A DNA stretch of 56,926 bases from an uncultured Clostridia bacterium (GTDB lineage Bacteria; Bacillota; Clostridia; TANB77; CAG-508), in assembly GCA_944386655.1 (NCBI GenBank), contig CALXBX010000036.1, forward strand, positions 1-56,926, in the 5' to 3' direction. Positions within the stretch are counted from its first letter, which is position 1. The number at the start of each line of letters is the position of its first letter. This document shows positions 9,305 through 17,900 of the stretch, in pieces. The notes under the pieces are model-generated. The model had not been told where the DNA came from and made no database searches. It saw nothing but the letters and a program-made list of their open reading frames with translations. Made by a program: the position numbers and the translations under genes.

Positions 9305-9544
9305 TTATATTTTCTTATTTGGAATATATTCAATAATGTCTGTAATGCTGCAATGTAAATAATCGCATAATCTTGCCGTAACGAATATATCAAATCTTAC
9401 CAATTCGCCAGACATCATTCTTTTTAATACTTTAAAATCCGTATTAGTATCTCTCATTAATTTGTTGATACTAATATTTTTTTCTTTTAAAATATCTTCT
9501 AATTTAAATAGATAAGTTCCTTTTTCTATATCTAATTTTACCAT
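9305..9544 (-). CDS. Small XRE/Cro-type helix-turn-helix regulator
   Basis: A 79-residue DNA-binding protein consisting of one HTH domain: KLEDILKEKNISINKLMRDTN (helices 1-2), then the recognition-helix region DFKVLKRMMSGELVRFD and the family-typical YLHCSITDIIEYIP ending. There is no effector domain. The start is set by AGGAG six bases before ATG. It is transcribed divergently from the pilin-like gene at 9681. The shared region holds a 10-bp inverted repeat and a perfect palindrome inside the target promoter, so it probably represses itself, its neighbour, or both. Confidence 0.85.
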   Translation of the reverse strand: MVKLDIEKGTYLFKLEDILKEKNISINKLMRDTNTDFKVLKRMMSGELVRFDIFVTARLCDYLHCSITDIIEYIPNKKI

Positions 9545-9556
9545 ATGAATCTCCTA

Positions 9557-9585
9557 AAAAATTATAAAAATATTGTATAATTTTT
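9557..9585. promoter_or_regulatory. Inverted repeat, candidate operator of the XRE regulator
   Basis: AAAAATTATA and TATAATTTTT flank a 9-nt spacer, immediately upstream of the regulator's ribosome binding site. The perfect 10-bp arms suggest autoregulation. Confidence 0.5.
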
Positions 9586-9594
9586 ATAGGCTAC

Positions 9595-9623
9595 TTGACT
9601 ATTGGTTATATAACCGGTACAAT
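9595..9623 (+). promoter_or_regulatory. Promoter of the pilin-like gene with an embedded palindrome
   Basis: TTGACT (9595-9600), 17-nt spacer, TACAAT (9618-9623). The spacer contains the perfect 12-bp palindrome GGTTATATAACC (9604-9615), well placed to be a repressor operator. Confidence 0.7.
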
Positions 9624-9680
9624 AAGTTTAATTAATCTAAAAGATTTCAAAAATCAAAAGAAGAAGGGAAGGAATTGTTT

Positions 9681-10874
9681 ATGAAAAGCATAAGTTTTAT
9701 AATAACAAGAGAACAAAGAGGTATTACTCTTATTACCTTAGTGGTTACAATAATAGTCTTAATTATTTTAGCTGGTGTTTCTATAGCTATGCTAGTAGGA
9801 GAAAATGGAATTATAACACAGGCACAAAGAGCGAAGGAAAACACAGAACTTGCTGAAAAACAAGAAAAAGAAGATATGGGAGAACTAGAAGATTTAATTG
9901 ATAGATATGCAAATGGAAATAAGAGCTTATCTGTAGTAACAGGAAATGAAACAACAAATACAATAGTATATGATAAATATGGTAATAAAGTGGTAGTACC
10001 TGCGGGATTTAAAATAATAAACCCAGATGATGATGTAACAAAAGGAATTATAATAGAAGATGTGTCGGCTGGAAATACTATAAGTAAAGGAAATCAGTTT
10101 GTATGGATACCAGTAGGAAATATTTATACAGATTTAGATGGGAATAGTACCAATATAACATTAGGAAGATATGCTTTTAATAGTGAAGGAAAATCTAAAT
10201 TGATGCAAACAGGAAATGAATACCAAGACAAAATTCTTATAAGTGAAAACTTCTTAGAATTAGTGAATAATGAATATGGTAATACGCTTGCAAAAGATTT
10301 AAAAGATTTTGTTATTAAGACACAAGAAAATAAAGGATATTATATATCTCGTTATGAAATTGGAGACAATATGGCAATAGATAATGAAAGAACACAGAGT
10401 TCAGGAATAGGCAATATACCAATTAGTAAAGCTGGCGTATATCCATACAATTACGTAAGACAAGCACAAGCCGCAACCTTATCGCAAACAATGTATGATA
10501 ACAGTAATTTTGAAACTGACTTGATTAATAGTTATGCATGGGACACGGCGATAGAATTTATACAAAATTTTAGTGGAGATATAGATTATTCACAACAAAC
10601 AAGTTTGGAGCAAAATATGATATTAAAAACTGGAGCATTAAAAAATACCACGAGCAATGATAATGACGAAAGATGTAATATTTATGATATGGCTGGAAAC
10701 GTTTCAGAGTGGACAACAGAGACATATGTTAATGAAGAAAATCCATGCACACATAGAGGAGGATGGTATACATGGACAGAAGGAAAAACAGCGAATAGGT
10801 TTGCTAGAAATATATCAGATATGTATAATGGTAGTATAGGCTTTAGAACGATTATATATGTCACCGTTAAATAA
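9681..10874 (+). CDS. Pilin-like surface protein with FGE/SUMF1 (C-type-lectin-like) C-terminal domain
   Basis: The first 35 residues form a prepilin-like N-terminus: short basic leader, then GITLITLVVTIIVLIILAG. The residue five after the Gly is Thr, not the usual Glu. A coiled polar stretch (VGENGIITQAQRAKENTE) and a linker follow. The C-terminal 120 residues carry the formylglycine-generating-enzyme-like signature NIYDMAGNVSEW, RGGW and a terminal GFR. In retroelement-diversified proteins this fold hosts the variable region, but here the last codons have ordinary AT-rich usage. The start is ATG 9681 with AAGGGAAGGA. It probably sits on the cell surface; its ligand is unknown. Paralogous N-termini occur at 21308, 24522 and 39601. 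Confidence 0.8.
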   Translation: MKSISFIITREQRGITLITLVVTIIVLIILAGVSIAMLVGENGIITQAQRAKENTELAEKQEKEDMGELEDLIDRYANGNKSLSVVTGNETTNTIVYDKYGNKVVVPAGFKIINPDDDVTKGIIIEDVSAGNTISKGNQFVWIPVGNIYTDLDGNSTNITLGRYAFNSEGKSKLMQTGNEYQDKILISENFLELVNNEYGNTLAKDLKDFVIKTQENKGYYISRYEIGDNMAIDNERTQSSGIGNIPISKAGVYPYNYVRQAQAATLSQTMYDNSNFETDLINSYAWDTAIEFIQNFSGDIDYSQQTSLEQNMILKTGALKNTTSNDNDERCNIYDMAGNVSEWTTETYVNEENPCTHRGGWYTWTEGKTANRFARNISDMYNGSIGFRTIIYVTVK

Positions 10875-10883
10875 AAAGCAAAT

Positions 10884-10928
10884 AAAAAAACGGCATATTT
10901 GCTTGGCAGAGCGATATGTCGTTTTTTT
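10884..10928 (+). terminator. Intrinsic terminator after the pilin-like gene
   Basis: Stem AAACGGCATAT / ATATGTCGTTT within longer A and T flanks. The A/T symmetry also lets it serve the convergent tRNA gene. Confidence 0.85.
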
Positions 10929-10952
10929 ATTTAGTCTGAACAAAAATTTTTC

Positions 10953-11029
10953 TGGTAGCGAAAAGTGGATTCGAACCACCGACCTGCCGGGTATGAACCG
11001 GATGCTCTAGCCAACTGAGCTATTTCGCC
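10953..11029 (-). tRNA. tRNA-Met (CAT), elongator
   Basis: The complement reads GGCGAAATAGCTCAGTTGG, folds into a cloverleaf with anticodon loop TTCATAC, T-loop TTCGAAT and an encoded 3' CCA. The acceptor stem begins with a G-U pair, unlike the unpaired first base of initiator tRNA. It is 77 nt with CCA. Confidence 0.95.
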
Positions 11030-11051
11030 ATATCTGAATAAGACAAGTATT

Positions 11052-11080
11052 ATTATACTGACAATTCCTCGTTTTGTCAA
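11052..11080 (-). promoter_or_regulatory. Promoter for tRNA-Met
   Basis: On the minus strand, TTGACA (11080-11075), 17-nt spacer, TATAAT (11057-11052): a consensus SigA promoter. Confidence 0.85.
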
Positions 11081-11089
11081 GATAAAAAG

Positions 11090-11163
11090 GAAATTTTTCT
11101 AAAATTCGTAGAATTCCTTTAAAATAGTGTTTTCAAGTAACATACTTATTTTAGAAAAATTTC
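11090..11163. repeat. Long perfect AT-rich inverted repeat
   Basis: GAAATTTTTCTAAAAT (11090-11105) and its exact complement (11148-11163), 16-bp arms separated by 42 nt, between tRNA-Met and the next minus-strand gene. No coding content was seen. Confidence 0.7.
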
Positions 11164-11198
11164 TATACTTCATCTTATTATCTTAGTTTTCTTTATCT

Positions 11199-11588
11199 TT
11201 AACGAGATAATTCATCGTCACCTTTAATATTTTGTTTTTCTTGTTGAGATTTAAATGCTTTTTGACTATTCGTTTTAGCTACTTCTTTTGCTTTTTCTAA
11301 TTTTTCAGAAGAAAGGATAGAAGTTCTTGCTTTAGGTGCTTTTGTGGTAGTTTTAGACATGGTTTCAATAGCATCTATTGTTTTTTGATGTTGTGCTTCA
11401 TAACTTGCTACTTTTTTCTGGCAATTTTCTAATGCTTTTAATGTATCCATATCTTCTTCTGGGAAAGTTTCTTCTAAAGTGGCAGCATTTTCTCCCACAT
11501 CTTCCTCTTTAAAAAGATCTTTCATATTATGAAAAAAAATAACAAATCTATCTTTCAATTTTGGTTTCTCATTTACTTGTGGTTCCAT
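11199..11588 (-). CDS. Hypothetical charged helical protein
   Basis: 129 aa, not recognised. It is rich in Lys, Glu, Ala, Thr and Gln, with no membrane segment or signal peptide. The middle (ALENCQKKVASYEAQHQKTIDAIE) looks like a coiled coil, and the C-terminus is basic. The only plausible start, ATG 11588, is about 28 nt from a strong SD (AGAGGAGGTG at 11616-11625). The intervening sequence is a perfect 9-bp hairpin, and an in-frame TAA lies between, so no nearer start exists. Confidence 0.6.
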   Translation of the reverse strand: MEPQVNEKPKLKDRFVIFFHNMKDLFKEEDVGENAATLEETFPEEDMDTLKALENCQKKVASYEAQHQKTIDAIETMSKTTTKAPKARTSILSSEKLEKAKEVAKTNSQKAFKSQQEKQNIKGDDELSR

Positions 11589-11593
11589 TTTCT

Positions 11594-11613
11594 TTCTTAA
11601 CAGATGTTAAGAA
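11594..11613 (-). promoter_or_regulatory. Hairpin between SD and start codon
   Basis: TTCTTAACA / TGTTAAGAA with a 2-nt loop lies exactly between the strong SD and ATG 11588. Folding would bring the two to normal spacing; the palindrome could alternatively be a protein-binding site. Confidence 0.5.
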
Positions 11614-11762
11614 TTCACCTCCTCTAGGTTTTAGGTAATATCTACATTTTATATATTAACATAAATTGTAAAAAAAAGCAATTGTTTTTTGAAAAAAGAT
11701 AAAAAAATGCAAGTTGCTTATTCTATACTACTATGCTAGAATGGAAAAAAGGAGGAAATTTT

Positions 11763-12212
11763 ATGAAAAATAAACAGAATATTATTTTATATATTATTAT
11801 TGCATTGGTGATTATTTGTACAATCTTTCTTGTCATAGTGATAGGACAAAATAATGATGTAAGTATACAAGACGTAATTACGGGTGGAGATAGTGGGGTT
11901 ACCATGGAAATAAAAGAAGAAACTTTAACGAAAAGCGGAGCAACTATTCTGTTGCAAGTAAAGGATGGAGAAGAATATAGTTATGGAAGATGGTTTAGAA
12001 TAGATAAAAAAGAAAATGGAGAATGGAGAGGACTGGAACCTATTGACGAAAATTATGTATTTGATGCTATTGGTTTTATTTTAAATCCATATAGTGAATC
12101 AGAAGATAAAGTAGATTGGAGCGATCTATATGGTGAATTAGAAAAAGGAGAGTATAGATTAGTAAAAAATATTAGTGGAAAATATATAGGGGCAGAGTTT
12201 ACGATAGATTAA
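11763..12212 (+). CDS. Membrane-anchored protein with bacterial Ig-like domain (Big_14-like)
   Basis: The start is ATG 11763, eight bases after AAAGGAGG. An N-terminal transmembrane helix (residues about 6-28, IILYIIIALVIICTIFLVIV) is followed by an extracellular domain of about 110 aa. Its features (MEIKEETLTKSGATILL, WFRIDKKENGEW, DWSDLYGELEKGEYRLVK) match a family of Ig-like domains common in Clostridia. Function unknown; probably a small cell-surface or secreted-anchor protein. It stands alone. Confidence 0.75.
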   Translation: MKNKQNIILYIIIALVIICTIFLVIVIGQNNDVSIQDVITGGDSGVTMEIKEETLTKSGATILLQVKDGEEYSYGRWFRIDKKENGEWRGLEPIDENYVFDAIGFILNPYSESEDKVDWSDLYGELEKGEYRLVKNISGKYIGAEFTID

Positions 12213-12318
12213 TTTATCATAAAATATTACGAAAATTATTTCAAAGTAGCACAAAAATAGAGTAATAGATGAAAAAACTTATAGACAAAAGGCGACAAAA
12301 AAGAATAAAAAAGCATAC

Positions 12319-12402
12319 CGTTTTGACAAGTTATGACACAATAATGGTAGACTGGTGCCAAATAGTGTCGAAAAAGCAAGATGAAAAGTGCTTGTCAAAA
12401 CG
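12319..12402. repeat. 12-bp perfect inverted repeat overlapping a promoter
   Basis: CGTTTTGACAAG (12319-12330) and CTTGTCAAAACG (12391-12402), with inner GACAC (12335-12339) and GTGTC (12365-12369). The right arm covers the -35 box of the downstream gene, as expected for a looping or dual-site operator. Confidence 0.6.
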
Positions 12403-12420
12403 AAAAAAGAAGGATACAAT
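12392..12420 (+). promoter_or_regulatory. Promoter of the DUF6514-like gene
   Basis: TTGTCA (12392-12397), 17-nt spacer, TACAAT (12415-12420). Confidence 0.65.
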
Positions 12421-12450
12421 GGAAAAAATATTTGGGAAAGGGGAGAACAA

Positions 12451-12729
12451 ATGAAAAATTTGTATGGAAGTATTGTAATTCAAAAAGAACTAAAAGAGAA
12501 GGGACAAGAAATTCGAGAACATGTGAACTATTATAAATTGAAAAATAAAAAATACGGTTTAGAAATAGTAAAAGAGAATGAGGAAAAACAAAAAATAGAA
12601 ATTACGAACGTAAGAGATATTACAGATGATGAACAAAAAATCAATAATGTACTTAATTTTTTAGTCATTAAAGAAGTAATGCCCAATGCACCAGATGTGA
12701 TAGAAGATTTAGTAAAACAATACATTTAA
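12451..12729 (+). CDS. DUF6514-like small protein
   Basis: 92-residue cytoplasmic protein opening with MKNLYGSIVIQKELKEKGQE and containing KKYGLEIVKE and NNVLNFLVIKEVMPNAPDVIEDLV, which fits the small Clostridial family DUF6514 of unknown function. The start at 12451 is chosen by AAAGGGGAGA; upstream in-frame ATGs fall inside the promoter. It is preceded by a 12-bp inverted repeat that overlaps the -35 box, so expression is probably regulated. Confidence 0.7.
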   Translation: MKNLYGSIVIQKELKEKGQEIREHVNYYKLKNKKYGLEIVKENEEKQKIEITNVRDITDDEQKINNVLNFLVIKEVMPNAPDVIEDLVKQYI

Positions 12730-12756
12730 AAGCCAAAGAGATAGGGCAGAAAAAAG

Positions 12757-12987
12757 TTAATCTAATCTTCTTTCTGTTCTATTTTCTTTATTGGCATTGC
12801 AAGGACCACATAATTTTTCGTATTCTTTACATTTTATTTTATATTCTAATTGCTGGGTAAGATAGCGGTAATACATATAGGCCTGCTCATATTGAGCAAT
12901 AGGGTTAAACATACCATTATCCATATTTTCAAAACCTTCATAGGGGTTATATCCATAAAAATTATTATAATCCATATTTTTATCCAT
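12757..12987 (-). CDS. Hypothetical Tyr/Asn-rich protein, possibly spore-associated
   Basis: 76 aa, not recognised. The N-terminal half is rich in Asn, Tyr, Gly and Met (MDYNNFYGYNPYEGFENMDN); the C-terminal half is helical with two Cys (KLCGPCNAN). It lies just downstream of ylbJ on the same strand and has its own sporulation-like promoter (GCATA-N15-CATATATT) and SD GAGGTG. Composition and context suggest a coat or mother-cell protein, but this is inference only. The start at ATG 12987 is set by the SD. Confidence 0.6.
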   Translation of the reverse strand: MDKNMDYNNFYGYNPYEGFENMDNGMFNPIAQYEQAYMYYRYLTQQLEYKIKCKEYEKLCGPCNANKENRTERRLD

Positions 12988-13007
12988 ACCATACACCTCA
13001 CTAATAC

Positions 13008-13035
13008 AATATATGAACAAGAAAAAAGATTATGC
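13008..13035 (-). promoter_or_regulatory. Sporulation-sigma-like promoter
   Basis: On the minus strand, GCATA (13035-13031), 15-nt spacer, CATATATT (13015-13008). It resembles the element upstream of ylbJ and SigE/SigG-type boxes. Confidence 0.4.
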
Positions 13036-14114
13036 TATAAGTTTAAATTAAAAATAGGAAACCACATAATAAAAAGAAAAGTATAAATGGCTGCAAAAAT
13101 GCCTTGTAATAATTTCCCAATAAGATAGGCTTTAATAGAAATATCTGTTTTAGAAGTAATACTATATACTTGTAATAAAACAGAAATACCGCCAAATCCT
13201 AATAAAAAAGCAGATAAGATAATATTAATAGAAATGGCTCTGCAAGGAATCATAGCCATTTGTTTTACGCCATTGGTAAGTTCAATCATTCCAGCAAAGA
13301 GTGCAGTAGAAAAGCGACCATCAGAAATACCAAATAAGTTTAAAATAGGAGATAAAAGCCTGTTTCCTAAAGCTAGCAAGTGCGTGTCAGATAAGATAGA
13401 TAAGATGACGCTAAATAAAACGACAAAACCACCTACCATAATCACCGATTTTACAGCAGAAAAAATACTTTGGCTTAGCACTTCTCCTAAATTAGAAAAA
13501 GAAACGGTATCAGTGTTAGGAGTAGAAAAGCTATTTTCAGAGCCTTTTTCCTTTCTTTTCCAAAAACGAAATAGAAATCCTACCGTAAAGCAAGAAAGAA
13601 TATGTGTAATAAAAAGTAATAATCCCACTAAATGGTTACCAAATAAACTAATACCAACGGTACCAATAATAAATAGAGGACCAGAGTTGTTGGTAAAAGC
13701 AAGAAGTCTTTCTGCTTCAGCTTTGGTACACAAATGATTTTCTCTAAACTGTGTCACAATTTTAGCACCAACAGGATAGCCGCTAATAATGCCCATAATT
13801 AGTGCATAAGCACCATGACCAGGAACACGAAAAATAGGTCTCATAATGGGATTTAAAACTCTTCCTAACGTGTAGATAACATCTGTGTGGCTAAGTAATT
13901 CGGTTGCCATAAAAAAAGGCAATAACGAAGGAACTACGTGACTTGCCCATAAAGCAAGCCCTTCTTTAGAAGCAGCCAAATTACTTTTAGAAAATACTAC
14001 CAATCCAATAGTAAATAAACAAAAACAAACAGGTAGAATTAATTTTTTTATAGAAAAACAACATATTTTTGGTTTTACATATATTTTAGAAGATGTATCA
14101 CAAATACTTTTCAT
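13035..14114 (-). CDS. ylbJ: Sporulation integral membrane protein YlbJ
   Basis: Polytopic membrane protein of the nucleoside-recognition/gate superfamily needed for spore formation in Bacillus. At least eight hydrophobic segments are visible. Characteristic stretches include LALWASHVVPSLLPFF near residue 50 and IMGIISGYPVGAKIV near residue 115 plus a Gate-domain repeat in the second half (ALFAGMIELTNGVKQMA). The 359 aa length is close to the family norm. SD GTGAGG precedes ATG 14114. This is direct evidence for an endospore former. Confidence 0.9.
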   Translation of the reverse strand: MKSICDTSSKIYVKPKICCFSIKKLILPVCFCLFTIGLVVFSKSNLAASKEGLALWASHVVPSLLPFFMATELLSHTDVIYTLGRVLNPIMRPIFRVPGHGAYALIMGIISGYPVGAKIVTQFRENHLCTKAEAERLLAFTNNSGPLFIIGTVGISLFGNHLVGLLLFITHILSCFTVGFLFRFWKRKEKGSENSFSTPNTDTVSFSNLGEVLSQSIFSAVKSVIMVGGFVVLFSVILSILSDTHLLALGNRLLSPILNLFGISDGRFSTALFAGMIELTNGVKQMAMIPCRAISINIILSAFLLGFGGISVLLQVYSITSKTDISIKAYLIGKLLQGIFAAIYTFLFIMWFPIFNLNL

Positions 14115-14138
14115 TTTTTACCTCACTTACTCTAATAC

Positions 14139-14167
14139 ATACTATGACAAGGGATAGAAAAGTATGC
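14139..14167 (-). promoter_or_regulatory. Sporulation-sigma-like promoter of ylbJ
   Basis: On the minus strand, GCATA (14167-14163), 16-nt spacer, CATAGTAT (14146-14139). Bacillus ylbJ is SigE-dependent; the box is near, but not identical to, that consensus. Confidence 0.5.
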
Positions 14168-14218
14168 CAAAAAGAAATGTGACACAAAAAAGACAGAAAT
14201 GTGAATTGTATGTGAAAA

Positions 14219-14245
14219 TTAGCACTCTACACTTGACAGTGCTAA
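14219..14245. promoter_or_regulatory. CIRCE element (HrcA operator)
   Basis: TTAGCACTC, 9-nt spacer, CAGTGCTAA: eight of nine bases of the right arm match the CIRCE consensus GAGTGCTAA. It overlaps the -35 box of hsp20. Confidence 0.88.
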
Positions 14246-14260
14246 AAATGGTGCTATAAT
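14233..14260 (+). promoter_or_regulatory. Promoter of hsp20
   Basis: TTGACA (14233-14238), 16-nt spacer, TATAAT (14255-14260); the -35 lies inside CIRCE. Confidence 0.85.
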
Positions 14261-14351
14261 AATAACTGTAAAGAGAAAAAGATATATCTTTACATGTGTA
14301 AGTAGCGAAAGAAAACTATCAACACATAAAATGAAAGAAGGAGTGATTTTT

Positions 14352-14771
14352 ATGATGATGATACCAAGAAAAAGAAATGATTTAGATTTATTTGAGGAGA
14401 TGTTCCATGATCCATTTTTCTCAAGAAGAGAAGAAAAATTAATGAGAACAGATATCAAAGAAAAAGGAAACGACTATGTCATTGAAATGGACTTACCAGG
14501 ATACGAAAAAGAAGATATTAAAATTAAAATGGAAAAAGGATATTTAACAGTAACTGCAAAAGTAAATAAAGAAGTAAATGATGACAAAGAAGAAAATTAT
14601 ATCCATAGAGAAAGATATAGTGGAGAATGTTCAAGAAGCTTTTATGTAGGCGAAAATGTAAAAGAAGACGAAGTAAAAGCAAGCTTCAAAAATGGTACTT
14701 TAAAATTGGTAGTACCTAAGAAAGACCAAAAAGAACTAGACAGCGGAGATAACTTTATTCCAATTGAATAA
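14352..14771 (+). CDS. Small heat-shock protein, Hsp20/alpha-crystallin family
   Basis: ATP-independent holdase chaperone. It has a short N-terminal arm, then the alpha-crystallin domain (residues about 35-125: DYVIEMDLPGYEKEDIKIKM, HRERYSGECSRSFYV, ASFKNGTLKLVVPK). The C-terminal IPIE resembles the I-X-I anchoring motif. At 139 aa the length is typical. GAAGGAG sets ATG 14352. The CIRCE operator over its promoter puts it under HrcA control and heat induction. Confidence 0.95.
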   Translation: MMMIPRKRNDLDLFEEMFHDPFFSRREEKLMRTDIKEKGNDYVIEMDLPGYEKEDIKIKMEKGYLTVTAKVNKEVNDDKEENYIHRERYSGECSRSFYVGENVKEDEVKASFKNGTLKLVVPKKDQKELDSGDNFIPIE

Positions 14772-14798
14772 AACTAGCTAAGCAGATATTCTAAAACA

Positions 14799-14841
14799 AG
14801 CCCCAATTATTAGACAACAAGTTTAATAATTGGGGCTCTTT
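14799..14841 (+). terminator. Intrinsic terminator after hsp20
   Basis: Strong stem AGCCCCAATTATTA / TAATAATTGGGGCT, then CTTTT. Confidence 0.9.
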
Positions 14842-14884
14842 TGTAAGGAATAAAAGTAGCATAACGTAAATTTTTCCTATCATC

Positions 14885-14913
14885 TTGAAAATTATCCATT
14901 TATTGTATATAAT
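14885..14913 (+). promoter_or_regulatory. Promoter of mfd
   Basis: TTGAAA (14885-14890), 17-nt spacer, TATAAT (14908-14913), close to the ATG at 14941. Confidence 0.8.
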
Positions 14914-14940
14914 ACAGTAAAAAAATAGAGGAGAAAATCA

Positions 14941-17900
14941 ATGGAACAGTTATTATCAGAATTAAAAAATCTCCCAAAATTTCAGGAATATATACAAAGT
15001 ATGAAACAAAAAAATAGTCCGATATCTGTATCGGGCTTATCTGACGTGGGAAAAATGCAATGGATAGGGGCGTCATATGGAGAAATAAAAGAAAACGTTG
15101 TAATTGTTACCTATAATGAATTGCAAGCTAAACGTATTAAAGGGGATTTATCTTTTTTCTTACCAGAAGCGGATATCCAGTATTTCCCGAAAAGAGAAAT
15201 TGTAGCCTATGATTATGTGGCAGAGAGCAAAGACTTACCTTTTGAAAGAATAGAAGTTCTGCACCATATGCAGCAAAAAAAGAATTGGATAGTAGTTACT
15301 ACGATAGAAGCAATGATGCAAGATATGATTGCACCCGAAATTTTAGAGCAAAGGCACTTGCAATTTGTAGTAGGAAATACCATTTCACAAGAAGAAGTAA
15401 AAAAAGCATTATTAGAAATGGGCTATGAGAGAAGCGATTTAATAGAAGGAAAAGGACAATTTAGTGTAAGAGGAGGCATTGTAGATATAGCTATCTCTGA
15501 TAAAAAGGGTGTAAGAATAGAGTTTTGGGGAGATGAAATAGATTCTATTAGGGAATTTGACATTTTATCTCAACGCTCTAATCAAATGCTGGAAAAGGCA
15601 GATATTTATGCAGCACATGAATTTTTACTACAAGATAGCATAGAAGAAGTAATTAAAAGAATAGAAGCAAATACACATTGGGCGATAGAAGAAAATCATA
15701 CTCCTAAAACATTAACAGAATATAGAAATGCCATTCAAAACAACATACAAGAAGATATAGAGCAAATAAAAACAGGAGATTATATTAGTAAAATTGATAA
15801 ATATTTCAATCAGTTTTATACAAAAACAGCTACTTTGTTAGACTATTTTCCGAAAAATACCATCGTATTTTTAGACGAAAACACAAAGTTAAAACAAAGA
15901 AAAGAAAGTATACAAATAGAATACAGAAATTTAGCAAAGTCTTTGTGGGAAAAACAAAGGATTATACCACAGGCTATATTAGACATGGTTGAAAATACAA
16001 AACCTATTTTGTTGGAAATGGAAAATCAAAATAGACAAATTATCTTTTTAGAAAAGCAAGATATAGGGCTTGCAAGTAGTAGTAGCACCAAATATAGTGT
16101 AGCTTATAGGGATATCCATTATTATAAAAGTGAAATGGAACTACTTTTGCAAGATATGCAAACTTGGATAAAGGAAAAGAGAAAAGTACTTGTTTTAGCA
16201 GGAGGATTGGAACAAACTCAAAAATTTGCCAATTTATTAAATGAAAAAGAAATTGCAAATACTTTGACTATTCCAAAAGAATTAAAAAGTGGACAAATTT
16301 ATATTAAAGAAGGAAAACTATCTACAGGTTTTGCCTGCGACGATACTAATTTAGTAGTTGTAACTGGAGAAGATTTATTTGCAGGAGAAGTAAAAAAGAG
16401 AAGAAAGGTAAGTAGTCATTTTAAGCAGGGAGAAAAGGTAGTCTTTGCAGATTTAAAAGTAGGAGATTATGTAGTACATAGAAATCATGGTATAGGGCAA
16501 TTTATAGGAGTAAATACCATTCAGGCAGATGGAGTAGTAAAGGACTATATTAAAATACGTTATCGTAATGACGATATTTTATATGTCCCAACCAATAATT
16601 TAGATAGCATACGTAAATATATTGGTGGTGGAGAAGATGTACCAAAAATTAATCGATTAGGAAGCAAAGAATGGGAAAATACAAAAACAAAAGTAAAGAA
16701 AAATTTGCAAACAGTAGCCAGAGAATTAATAGAGCTATATGCAAAGAGACAAAAAGTAAAAGGGTTTGCTTTTTCACCAGATACTCCTTGGCAAAAACAA
16801 TTTGAAGACAGTTTCCCTTATGTAGAAACAGAAGACCAACTTCGTTGCATAGAAGAAGTCAAAAAAGATATGGAAACACCAAAGCCAATGGATAGATTAC
16901 TTTGCGGAGATGTAGGTTACGGAAAAACAGAAGTAGCAATTAGAGCTGCTTTTAAAGCAGTAATGGATCAAAAACAAGTAGCGTATTTAGTACCTACAAC
17001 TGTACTGGCTAATCAGCAATATGAAAGCTTTAAAAATCGTATGGAGGATTTTGCTATACGAGTAGAACTGTTAAATCGTTTTAGAACGAAAAAAGAACAA
17101 GAAGAAGTAATCCGAAAACTTAAATTGGGAGAGGTAGATGTCGTTATTGGAACGCACCGTCTACTTAGTAAAGATGTGGCTTTTAAAGATTTAGGATTAT
17201 TAATTATAGATGAGGAACATCGTTTTGGAGTAAAAGATAAGGAAAAAATCAAACAATATAAAGAAAGTATAGATGTACTTACGATGACAGCTACACCTAT
17301 TCCTCGTACGCTTCATATGTCTATTGTGGGAGTAAGAGATATGTCTGTTATTTATGAGCCACCACAAAATAGAAAGCCAGTACAAACTTATGTTATGGAA
17401 TATGATGAAGAAGTAGTAAGAGAAGCCGTTACAAAAGAATTAGAAAGAAATGGTCAAGTATTTTATTTGTTTAACAATGTAGAACATATAGAAAAAAAGG
17501 CATATGACATAGAGCATCTAGTACCAGAAGCAAAAGTAGCATTTGCCCATGGCAAAATGTCTGGAAAAGAACTAGAAGATATCATGATGGATTTTATTAG
17601 CGGAAATGTGAATGTGCTGGTATGTACCACTATTCTAGAATCAGGTATTGATATTCCAAATGCGAATACCATTATTGTAGAAAATGCAGATAGGCTAGGT
17701 TTAGCCCAGTTATATCAAATAAGAGGAAGAGTGGGAAGAGCAGAAAAACAAGCTTATAGCTATATCATGTATAAGAGAGATAAAATGTTGTCAGAAGTAG
17801 CAGATAAAAGATTAAAAGCCATTAAAGAATTTACAGAGTTTGGTTCAGGCTTTAAAATTGCTATGAGAGACCTAGAAATTAGAGGAGCAGGAAGTTTGCT

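Noticed and set aside
12269..12454. Lys-rich open frame of 61 aa
   Set aside because: It overlaps an inverted repeat and promoter, has no SD and biased low-complexity composition; it ends at the start of the DUF6514-like gene.
13234..13737. Long open frame on the + strand opposite ylbJ
   Set aside because: Shadow of the ylbJ coding sequence, with no SD or recognisable protein.
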